Below are positions 1 to 4,844 of a DNA stretch of 5,592 nt, piece after piece; the stretch's first letter is position 1; every line of letters starts with the position of its first letter. The notes below the pieces were generated by a model. The model was given only the letters and a program-made list of their open reading frames with translations, ran no database searches and was not told the origin of the DNA. Source of the stretch: FEN-1219 sp035644475. Its GTDB lineage: Bacteria; Pseudomonadota; Gammaproteobacteria; Steroidobacterales; Rariloculaceae. The position numbers were made by a program, and so were the translations under genes. The DNA lies in the NCBI GenBank assembly GCA_035644475.1, contig DASQOL010000024.1, positions 1-5,592 of the forward strand, read 5' to 3'.

Positions 1-25
1 AAAAAGGCAACATGTCCCTATTTTT
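1..25 (-). other. A/T-tract downstream of the ankyrin gene; weak terminator or half of a repeat element
   Basis: Read on the minus strand, the ankyrin gene's stop is followed by AAAATAGGGACATG and then by a run of five T at the window edge. AGG can pair with CCT and flanking A's with T's around a T-T mismatch, giving a weak terminator-like stem with a U-run. On the plus strand, CATGTCCCTATTTTT (11-25) is one arm of what could be a longer palindrome of the form AATAGGGACATGTCCCTATT, but the matching arm is absent or diverged. Both readings are tentative because the window edge cuts the region. Confidence 0.25.
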
Positions 26-1641
26 CAGCGCGCGGCCGTGCGTTCTTGTTGCAGGCGCTCGAGTAGCGCGATCGTGTCGGGCTTGCGCACGGGCGGGTGG
101 GTGGCGAGGAATACGCCCTTCGCCCAGTCGAGCGGCGTGCGCCCTTGCTTGTCGGCGAGGTCGAGCCGCGCGCCGTTGGCCGCGAGATACTCGATGACGT
201 CGTTCGCGCCGCGATTGGCCGCGCCGTGGATGGCGGCGACGCCCATCGAGTTCACGGCGTTCACGTCGTTGCCGAGCGAGTGGGCGAGCTTCGCCGCCTC
301 GAGCAGCGCCGCCGGTCCCTCGTCGTAGGTTTCGTCGACGGCCCAGTTCACGCCGGCCGCGACCATGAGCGGGGTGGTGCCGGCGTCGGTCGCGATGTTC
401 GGATCCGCGCCGTGCTCTAGCAACAGCCGCATTACTGTCAAATCGCCGGCCGCGGCGGCGCGCAGAAACGGCGTCTGCCCGGTGAGATCCACCCACGCGA
501 CCGACCCGATCCCCCCCACCACGTAGCGGCGCTCGTGCGGGAACTCCTCCGTGCGCACGTTCGGGTTCGCTCCCGCGCGCAGCAGACGGTCGACGAGCGC
601 GTACGCGTCGTCGCGAATGGCGCCCCCGTTGTCGCCCGCGCCGCGCTCGAGGTTGCGCAGGTCGACGGTCGCCCACAGCGGCGTCTCGCCGTACCAGTCC
701 ATCGCGTCGACGGCCGCGCCGGCATCGAGGAGCAGGCGGGCGACGGCGAGATGGCCGCTGCGACCATCGCGGCGCACGCGGTACACGCTGGTGTTGACGA
801 TCGCCTCGAGCAGCGGCGTGACGCCGTTACCGTCGGCGAGCTCGAGGTCGGCGCCACGCGCCACCAGCAGCGTCGCGAGCTCGACGTCGCCGGCGCGCGC
901 CGCGTAAAGAAGAGGCGTCTTCGACCCCGCCGCGGGGTAGCGCTTGCCGCGGCCCTCGGGCCACCCGGCGCGGATGATCCCGATGCCCTTCGAGAGGCCG
1001 GGCGGGGACTCGCTCGGTGGGATGAAGCGCGGCGGCTCCGCGGCGTCGGTCCTGGCGTTCACGTCGGCGCCGCGATCGAGCAGCAGTTGCGCGACGGCGA
1101 GATGACCTTCGCGCGCTGCGACCATGAGCGCCGTCTGCCCGAAGTCGCGGTCGCGCGCGTCGACGGCCGCGCCGCGGTCGAGCAGGGCGGCCGCGACGGC
1201 GGGCTCCCCGGCGCGCGCCGCGACGTTAAGCGGCGGCTCGCCCGCGCGGTCGAGCCTGGTCACGTCGGCGCCCGCGGCGAGCAGCGAGCGCACGAGGGGC
1301 GCATCGGCCTTCTCGGTCGCGATCTCGAGCGCCCTGACGCCGAGACGGCTCGGCGCATCGACCTTGGCGCCGGCGGCCAGCAAGCGCTCGGCCGTGTCGC
1401 GGTCGCCGGCGCGCACGGCCCAGTGCAGCGCCGGCGTGCCGTCGCGGTCGGGTGCGTTCGCGTCCACGCCGCCCGCGTCGAGGAGCTTGCGCACGGCGGC
1501 GAAGTCGCCGCGGGCGGCCGCCTCCGCGACCGGCGAGCTGCGGACGTCCGCGGCCGAGGGCGCGAGCGGCGCTTGTTGAGCGGCGGCGCCCATCGAGAGC
1601 GCGGCGAGGAATACGGAGACGATGACCGAACGCCGCTTCAC
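25..1641 (-). CDS. Exported ankyrin-repeat protein (DUF1552-associated type)
   Basis: 538 aa, probably a periplasmic protein-protein interaction scaffold; its partner is unknown. A Sec signal peptide (basic MKRRS, hydrophobic stretch to about residue 19, A-rich cleavage region near 21) precedes about eleven ankyrin repeats: roughly 36-66, 67-99, 100-132, 133-165, 166-199, 238-270, 271-316, 317-364, 387-419, 420-464, 465-497, and a last partial one to about 530. Typical units are visible, such as TALMVAAREGHLAVAQLLLD. Non-repeat inserts lie at about 200-237 (Pro/Gly-rich), 283-296, 330-345 and 365-385. The inserts, plus DWYGETPLW near 315 and GVFLATHP near 509, match my memory of a family of exported ankyrin proteins encoded beside DUF1552 and DUF1592 genes in Proteobacteria and Acidobacteria. 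The start is GTG with only a weak purine-rich site (GGCGGC, 1652-1657), so translation may be coupled to the DUF1552 gene ending 16 nt upstream. Family assignment is firm; cellular role is not known. Confidence 0.93.
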   Translation of the reverse strand: MKRRSVIVSVFLAALSMGAAAQQAPLAPSAADVRSSPVAEAAARGDFAAVRKLLDAGGVDANAPDRDGTPALHWAVRAGDRDTAERLLAAGAKVDAPSRLGVRALEIATEKADAPLVRSLLAAGADVTRLDRAGEPPLNVAARAGEPAVAAALLDRGAAVDARDRDFGQTALMVAAREGHLAVAQLLLDRGADVNARTDAAEPPRFIPPSESPPGLSKGIGIIRAGWPEGRGKRYPAAGSKTPLLYAARAGDVELATLLVARGADLELADGNGVTPLLEAIVNTSVYRVRRDGRSGHLAVARLLLDAGAAVDAMDWYGETPLWATVDLRNLERGAGDNGGAIRDDAYALVDRLLRAGANPNVRTEEFPHERRYVVGGIGSVAWVDLTGQTPFLRAAAAGDLTVMRLLLEHGADPNIATDAGTTPLMVAAGVNWAVDETYDEGPAALLEAAKLAHSLGNDVNAVNSMGVAAIHGAANRGANDVIEYLAANGARLDLADKQGRTPLDWAKGVFLATHPPVRKPDTIALLERLQQERTAAR

Positions 1642-1657
1642 GTCGCGCGTGCCGCCG

Positions 1658-2941
1658 TCAGACTTCGAGCGCGCCCGTGCTGTCGCCGAACCGCTCGACG
1701 GGCACGTCGAGCTTGCCGAGCACGGTGACGAGCAGATTGGCGAACGGCGTATCCACCCCCGCGTGGAGGTGCCGGCCGCCCTTAAGGCGGCCCGAGCCGC
1801 CGCCCGCGAGCAGCATGGGCAGCGGGTTGTGGTCGTGCTGGTTGGGGTTGCCCATGCCGCTCCCGTAGAGAACCAGCGAATGGTCGAGGAGCGTGCCGTC
1901 GCCGTCGGGCGTGCTCGCGAGCTTCCCCAAGAAATACGCGATCGTGGTACGCGTGTGGTACTCGTTGAGCTTCGCGAGCCGGTCGATGTTCGCGGGGATC
2001 TCCGAATGGTGCGACGCGTTGTGGAAGCCCTCGTTCACGCCGCTCTTCGGATAGAGGCGATTGCTGAGCTCGCGCGCAACCATGAACGTGGCGATGCGCG
2101 TGAGGTCCGCCTGCCACGCAAGTGCCAGCAGGTCGAACATCAGCATTGCGTGCTGCTCGAAGTCGGCCGGGATGCCGTTCGGCTTAGCGGGCACGTCGAT
2201 GGTCGCCAGCGGCGAGTCCCCGGCGAGCGCGAGCCGCCGCTCGAGCTCGCGGATGTCCGTGAGATAGCGGTCGAGCCGCTCGCGATCGGCGCCCGGCAGG
2301 CCGCGCTCGAGCCCAGCCACTTGGCCCGTGACGGAGTCGAGCAGGCTCGAGAGCTGCCGCTGCCGCGCGGCGCGCTCCTCGGGCGTGCTGCCGTCGCCGA
2401 GCAGCCGCTCGAACACGACGCGCGGATTGGTCTCGGTCGGCAACGGCGTCGTCGGCGTGAGATACGACACCGACGCGCCGGCCTCGAGCGCGAGCTCGAG
2501 CGACGGCAGGGGGGTCTCTTGGCCGATCGCGCGCGCCGCGAGCTGATCGGCCGACGCGGGCGACGGTCCCGTGGCTTCGGGCTCGCACGTGAGCCAGCAT
2601 TGCGAGGAGCGGCCGTGATTCGCGGCCGCCGACGACTCGCCGACGTAGGCCGCCGGGAGCTTCAACCCGCTCACGATGGTCAGCCGGTCGCGAAACGGCT
2701 CGAGCGGGCGCAGCGTCGGGGTGAATTCGAAGTCTCGACCCGTGGCCGCCGGCGTCCAGCGGCTCGCGACGCAGCCGTGCGGGATGTAGACGCATGCGAG
2801 CCGCGAGCGCGGCGCGCCGGCAGCCGACGCCGTGCGGATTCCGGCCGGGATCATCGATTCGAGCAGCGGGAGTGCGATGGCGGCGCCGACGCCGCGCAGC
2901 ACGGTGCGGCGGGAAAGGTGCCTCTTCGTCAGGTAACGCAT
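1658..2941 (-). CDS. DUF1552 domain protein with Tat signal
   Basis: 427 aa. The N-terminus has a twin-arginine signal (SRRTVLRG, residues 10-17, then a hydrophobic segment AAIALPLL and a likely cleavage after ASA near 40), so the protein is probably exported folded to the periplasm. The rest matches DUF1552 along its length: NHGRSSQCWLTCE (108-120), TPLPTETNPRVVFERL (165-180), YLTDIRELERRL (226-237), FHNASHHSE (306-314), YGSGMGNPNQHDHNPLP (359-375), GGRLKGGRHL (383-392) and the terminal FGDSTGALEV. These blocks are from memory of the family, whose biochemical function is unknown; a distant relation to the DUF1501/alkaline-phosphatase fold has been suggested, which I cannot test here. The ATG at 2941 is chosen because it starts a complete Tat signal and has GGGGAG 8 nt upstream; the reading frame stays open further upstream only as antisense of the divergent gene. 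It is first in a likely operon with the ankyrin gene. The usual DUF1592-type partner is not adjacent; a divergent paraoxonase-like gene sits there instead. Confidence 0.92.
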   Translation of the reverse strand: MRYLTKRHLSRRTVLRGVGAAIALPLLESMIPAGIRTASAAGAPRSRLACVYIPHGCVASRWTPAATGRDFEFTPTLRPLEPFRDRLTIVSGLKLPAAYVGESSAAANHGRSSQCWLTCEPEATGPSPASADQLAARAIGQETPLPSLELALEAGASVSYLTPTTPLPTETNPRVVFERLLGDGSTPEERAARQRQLSSLLDSVTGQVAGLERGLPGADRERLDRYLTDIRELERRLALAGDSPLATIDVPAKPNGIPADFEQHAMLMFDLLALAWQADLTRIATFMVARELSNRLYPKSGVNEGFHNASHHSEIPANIDRLAKLNEYHTRTTIAYFLGKLASTPDGDGTLLDHSLVLYGSGMGNPNQHDHNPLPMLLAGGGSGRLKGGRHLHAGVDTPFANLLVTVLGKLDVPVERFGDSTGALEV

Positions 2942-2949
2942 CGCGTGTG

Positions 2950-2955
2950 CTCCCC
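2950..2955 (-). promoter_or_regulatory. Ribosome binding site of the DUF1552 gene, partly in a hairpin
   Basis: GGGGAG on the minus strand ends 8 nt before the ATG at 2941 and decides that start. Its first three G's (2953-2955) are the last bases of the 11-bp stem described at 2953-2990, so the site would be only partly exposed when that stem is folded. Confidence 0.6.
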
Positions 2956-2990
2956 GGAGGCCACCGAGCTTACTCGAACTGGCCTCCGGG
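2953..2990 (-). promoter_or_regulatory. Strong leader hairpin upstream of the DUF1552 gene
   Basis: CCCGGAGGCCA (2953-2963) and TGGCCTCCGGG (2980-2990) are perfect 11-nt inverted repeats. The 16-nt spacer holds a second small stem, CGAG (2965-2968) with CTCG (2973-2976), closing a CTTA loop. In the minus-strand transcript the stem ends 11 nt before the start codon and takes up the first part of the Shine-Dalgarno sequence. There is no U-run on either side, so it is not an ordinary intrinsic terminator. It could be a translational control element, an mRNA-stabilising structure, or a DNA operator with a 16-bp spacer. The structure is seen directly; the role is inferred. Confidence 0.6.
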
Positions 2991-3001
2991 CGCGACGCGC
3001 C
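2989..3001. repeat. 13-bp palindrome GGCGCG-A-CGCGCC
   Basis: This is a perfect 6-bp dyad around one central base, in the middle of the divergent intergenic region. Its centre (2995) lies 18 bp from the centre of the next palindrome (3013). It could be an operator or simple GC-rich chance symmetry. Confidence 0.4.
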
Positions 3002-3006
3002 AGGCC

Positions 3007-3019
3007 GGTGTCGGACACC
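3007..3019. repeat. 13-bp palindrome GGTGTC-G-GACACC, copy 1
   Basis: This is a perfect 6-bp dyad around one base, 18 bp before the candidate -35 of the rightward gene. A 12-of-13 match occurs at 4150-4162, just past the far end of the same gene, with a degenerate copy beside it at 4137-4149. The pair could be a dispersed REP-like repeat flanking the paraoxonase-like gene, or this copy could be an operator. Confidence 0.5.
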
Positions 3020-3037
3020 AAGGACCCGGCGGCGAAG

Positions 3038-3067
3038 TTGACGGCGCGGCGGGTTCCGCTCTACGGT
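3038..3067 (+). promoter_or_regulatory. Candidate sigma70-type promoter for the paraoxonase-like gene
   Basis: TTGACG (3038-3043) is a 5-of-6 match to a -35 box. After 18 nt, TACGGT (3062-3067) keeps the three most conserved -10 positions (T, A, final T). Transcription would begin near 3074, giving a leader of about 35 nt that contains the GGAGG site. The prediction rests on sequence match only. Confidence 0.45.
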
Positions 3068-3100
3068 GAGGACGCGTCCGCGCGAAGAACGGCGCACTGG

Positions 3101-3105
3101 GGAGG
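3101..3105 (+). promoter_or_regulatory. Ribosome binding site fixing the GTG start at 3110
   Basis: GGAGG, preceded by more G's, lies 4 nt before the GTG at 3110. That start gives a complete signal peptide, so it is preferred over any internal start. Confidence 0.75.
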
Positions 3106-3109
3106 TTAA

Positions 3110-4132
3110 GTGAAAACGTCTAACGTATTGCTGCTCGCCTTCGTGGCCGCGGCGTCCGTGCCGCTGCGTGCGCAACCGCCGCCGCAACCGGCGCCGCCGC
3201 CGTGCACACCCGGGTCCGATGTCGTCTGCGGTCAGCAGGCGCCCGAGGACTTGGTCGCGGTAGGCTCGAACTGGGTCGTCGCGGGCGCGTACTCCGGCAC
3301 CGGCGGCGTGATGCTCGTGCGCGTGAAGGACCGCAACACCTTCGTGGCGTATCCGTCGCTGTCGGCGCATGACCGTCTCGACAAGAAGAACTACGCGATG
3401 TGCCCCGGGCCGCCGGGCAAGGGTAGCGACCGGTTCCTCACGCACGGCGTCTCTGTCTTGCCGGGCAACGGCCCGGTCTACAAGCTATTCGTCGTCGGTC
3501 ACGGCGCGCGCGAGTCGATCGAGGTGTTCGAGGTGGACACCAGGCCCGCGATGCCTTCCCTGAGCTGGATCGGCTGCGTCGAGGCTCCGTATCCGGTGGG
3601 GCTCAATTCGGTGCGCGGGCTGCCGGACGGCGGCTTCATTACGACCAACTTCCTGCCGCGCGGCGGCGCGCAGGAAGCCACACAGAAGATGATGGGCGGC
3701 GAACAGAACGGCGAGCTTTGGGAGTGGCACGTCGCTACCGGCTGGCAAAAGATCCCGAACACCGAGGCGGCCGGCGCGAACGGCGTCGAGCTCTCGGACG
3801 ACGGGAAGACAATCTACGTTGCCGCGTGGGGCAGCCAGTCCTTCTTTCGCGTGTCGCGCGGCACGACGCCGCCGACGCGCGACGAGATCCCGCTCGGCTT
3901 CCGCGTCGACAACATTCACTGGGCGCGCGACGGCACGCTCTGGGCCGTAGGGCAGGGTCCGCAGTACTGGAAGGCGGTCAAGATCGACCCGAAGACGCTC
4001 GCCGTTCGGGAAGTAGTGACGCAGCCCGACACGCCCGGCTTCGCCGCCGGTACGGTGGTGCTCGAGGTTGGCAAGGATCTCTGGGTGGGCTCGTTCCGCG
4101 GCAACCGGATCGCGATCATCCCCACACCCTGA
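3110..4132 (+). CDS. Secreted paraoxonase/SMP-30-like six-bladed beta-propeller
   Basis: 340 aa, starting at GTG. A Sec signal peptide (MKTSNVLLLAFVAAASVPLRA, cleavage near 21) is followed by a Pro-rich linker (22-34) and a propeller domain. From memory of human PON1, the key positions line up: PEDL (E46, D47) with the SEDLE calcium site; THGVSV (H112) with the PHGIS His; VVGH (H131) with VVNH of the His dyad; GLNSV (N166) with LPNLND; GANGVELSDDGKTIYVA (N224) with FANGINISPDGKYVYIA; RVDNIHW (D267, N268) with LVDNI. The spacing HGVSV to SIEVFEVD also follows PON1. It is therefore probably a calcium-dependent periplasmic hydrolase of the PON/strictosidine-synthase-like/SMP-30 group, acting on lactones or esters. 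The real substrate cannot be read from sequence. Four Cys (32, 40, 98, 156) could form disulfides. It stands alone between a divergent and a convergent gene, with its own candidate promoter, and is flanked by related palindromes. Confidence 0.85.
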   Translation: MKTSNVLLLAFVAAASVPLRAQPPPQPAPPPCTPGSDVVCGQQAPEDLVAVGSNWVVAGAYSGTGGVMLVRVKDRNTFVAYPSLSAHDRLDKKNYAMCPGPPGKGSDRFLTHGVSVLPGNGPVYKLFVVGHGARESIEVFEVDTRPAMPSLSWIGCVEAPYPVGLNSVRGLPDGGFITTNFLPRGGAQEATQKMMGGEQNGELWEWHVATGWQKIPNTEAAGANGVELSDDGKTIYVAAWGSQSFFRVSRGTTPPTRDEIPLGFRVDNIHWARDGTLWAVGQGPQYWKAVKIDPKTLAVREVVTQPDTPGFAAGTVVLEVGKDLWVGSFRGNRIAIIPTP

Positions 4133-4136
4133 GCGA

Positions 4137-4162
4137 GGTGTCAGACGCGGGTGTCTGACACC
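4137..4162. repeat. Hairpin made of GGTGTCnGACACC palindromes, copies 2 and 3
   Basis: GGTGTCAGAC (4137-4146) and GTCTGACACC (4153-4162) form a perfect 10-bp stem with a 6-nt loop, 4 nt after the paraoxonase-like stop. The right side is also the full 13-bp palindrome GGTGTC-T-GACACC (4150-4162), 12 of 13 identical to 3007-3019; the left side is a second, degenerate copy. No U-run follows, so it may help end transcription between the convergent genes only with Rho, or it may be a REP-like unit. The stem is certain, the role is not. Confidence 0.55.
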
Positions 4163-4168
4163 GGCGCA

Positions 4169-4194
4169 GCCGCCGCGCTTCCCTGTGCGGCGGC
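4169..4194. other. GC-rich hairpin between convergent genes
   Basis: GCCGCCGC (4169-4176) pairs with GCGGCGGC (4187-4194) around a 10-nt loop. It lies after the stop of both convergent genes, 17 nt from the end of the UrcA-family gene. Neither strand has a U-run, so it is at best a weak or Rho-assisted bidirectional terminator. Confidence 0.35.
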
Positions 4195-4210
4195 CACGCG
4201 GGCGGGGAGA

Positions 4211-4600
4211 TCATCCCACGGAGCGCAGGCTGCGGCCGCTCGACTTCGCGGCGACCAGCGGATTGTCCGGGAAGTGCCGGTCGTAGAGTGCGGTCAGCTT
4301 CGGGCGGTCGACCGTCGCGACCGCCTGCTCCACCGCAGTCTGCCGGCACTGCTGGTAGATGTGATGCAGGGTCAGGTAGGACGGTAGGCCGACGTCGGTG
4401 CACACCTCGTGCGCGGCCAAGCTGATTCGGTGGTAGAGCTGCTCCGCTCCCGCCGCGGTATTCACGTTGAGATCCCCGTAGCGCACGAGCACCTTCTGCG
4501 TTTGACCTTGGTCGCCGGCGCGTGTGGAGACCGTGGCCATCGCCGGAGCGCCCACACCGGCACTGACGAGCAAGACGAGCATCGCGATCGAAGTCTTCAT
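4211..4600 (-). CDS. UrcA family exported protein
   Basis: 129 aa. A signal peptide (MKTSIAMLVLLVSAGVGAPAMA, cleavage near 22) precedes a short domain with the UrcA-family pattern: KVLVRYGDLNVNTAAGAEQLYHRI (about 36-59; beta-strand, DL turn, then helix), AAHEVC (C67) and QQC (C85). The two cysteines probably pair. A C-terminal helix with AVATVDRPKLTALYDRH follows. UrcA proteins are small periplasmic proteins of unknown function found in many Proteobacteria. The ATG at 4600 is chosen over an in-frame ATG nine codons upstream because AAGGAG ends 6 nt before it and it begins the signal peptide directly. It is transcribed alone, divergent from the 4845 gene and convergent with the paraoxonase-like gene. 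Confidence 0.85.
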   Translation of the reverse strand: MKTSIAMLVLLVSAGVGAPAMATVSTRAGDQGQTQKVLVRYGDLNVNTAAGAEQLYHRISLAAHEVCTDVGLPSYLTLHHIYQQCRQTAVEQAVATVDRPKLTALYDRHFPDNPLVAAKSSGRSLRSVG

Positions 4601-4606
4601 GTTCCT

Positions 4607-4612
4607 CTCCTT
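4607..4612 (-). promoter_or_regulatory. Ribosome binding site of the UrcA-family gene
   Basis: AAGGAG on the minus strand, 6 nt before the ATG at 4600. It lies inside the reading frame of the alternative longer start at 4627 and so argues for the shorter protein. Confidence 0.75.
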
Positions 4613-4720
4613 GAACTGCTGATCCAATGTCGGGAACCGCCGCTAGGTCTGCTTTGGTTGCCGACACGAGAACTTTGAGCGCCAAACCTGTCGCCGTGCT
4701 GACGCCGAATCGCAAGAACG

Positions 4721-4760
4721 TTCAAGATCTCGTTGCACGTAATTTAATGTTGCGTTTAGT
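4721..4760 (+). promoter_or_regulatory. AT-rich promoter region upstream of the 4845 gene
   Basis: In a 244-nt divergent gap this is the only AT-rich patch. Two overlapping sigma70-like readings are possible: TTCAAG (4721-4726), 16 nt, TTTAAT (4743-4748, 5 of 6 to a -10); or TTGCAC (4733-4738), 16 nt, TTTAGT (4755-4760). The minus strand also has a weak -10-like TTAAAT here, so the patch may serve the UrcA-family gene too. I see nothing else clear between 4613 and 4715. Confidence 0.35.
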
Positions 4761-4779
4761 TTCCCTTAACGTGCACGAG
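4729..4779. promoter_or_regulatory. Interrupted dyad around the candidate promoter
   Basis: CTCGTTGCACGT (4729-4740) and ACGTGCACGAG (4769-4779) are inverted repeats except for one extra base in the left arm; the core TGCACGT/ACGTGCA is exact. The 28-bp gap contains the AT-rich core. The placement would suit a regulator binding both sides of the promoter, but this is inference. Confidence 0.35.
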
Positions 4780-4789
4780 CCTAGGTTGA

Positions 4790-4808
4790 TCTCAATGGGG
4801 CATTGAGA
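4790..4808. promoter_or_regulatory. Perfect 8-bp dyad TCTCAATG-ggg-CATTGAGA
   Basis: Left arm 4790-4797, right arm 4801-4808, 3-nt centre. It ends 36 nt before the ATG at 4845, downstream of the candidate promoter. It is less GC-rich than its surroundings, so chance symmetry is less likely than for the GC-only palindromes. It could be a repressor operator or a small hairpin in the mRNA leader. Confidence 0.45.
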
Positions 4809-4833
4809 CGAGCGATTGGTGCCCGCCGCCCCG

Positions 4834-4839
4834 AAGGAG
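4834..4839 (+). promoter_or_regulatory. Ribosome binding site fixing the start at 4845
   Basis: AAGGAG lies 5 nt before the ATG at 4845, which begins a full signal peptide. An in-frame TTG at 4803 would add 14 charged residues that do not look like a leader. Confidence 0.8.
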
Positions 4840-4844
4840 ATCAC

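Noticed and set aside
535..1728. Long open frame on the plus strand (397 codons)
   Set aside because: Antisense to the repeat-rich ankyrin gene; its apparent repeats mirror the ankyrin repeats on the other strand.
1622..3109. Long open frame on the plus strand (495 codons)
   Set aside because: It is wholly antisense to the DUF1552 gene and the ankyrin start. Its product is Arg/Ala/Glu-rich low complexity with no recognisable domain, typical of open antisense frames in GC-rich DNA.
2942..3445. N-terminal extension of the DUF1552 protein
   Set aside because: The extension is antisense to the paraoxonase-like gene and would put an Arg-rich tail before a well-formed Tat signal. The ATG at 2941 has its own ribosome binding site.
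4137..4162. Strong intrinsic terminator of the paraoxonase-like gene
   Set aside because: The stem is good but no U-run follows on either strand. It is listed as a repeat hairpin instead.
4601..4627. Nine-residue longer start for the UrcA-family protein
   Set aside because: It would place charged MDQQFKERN before the signal peptide, and the AAGGAG site is inside it, correctly spaced for the shorter start.
4116..4715. Minus-strand open frame of 199 codons over the UrcA-family gene
   Set aside because: It is in a different frame from the recognisable UrcA protein, has no ribosome binding site that fits, and its product matches nothing I know.
4716..4723. GAACGTTC palindrome as a LexA-like box
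   Set aside because: It is only an 8-bp core without the spacing of known SOS boxes, and the neighbouring genes are not SOS genes.
4803..4844. TTG start for the Tyr/Pro-rich protein
   Set aside because: The rare start overlaps the 4790-4808 dyad, has no suitable ribosome binding site, and adds residues that spoil the signal peptide.
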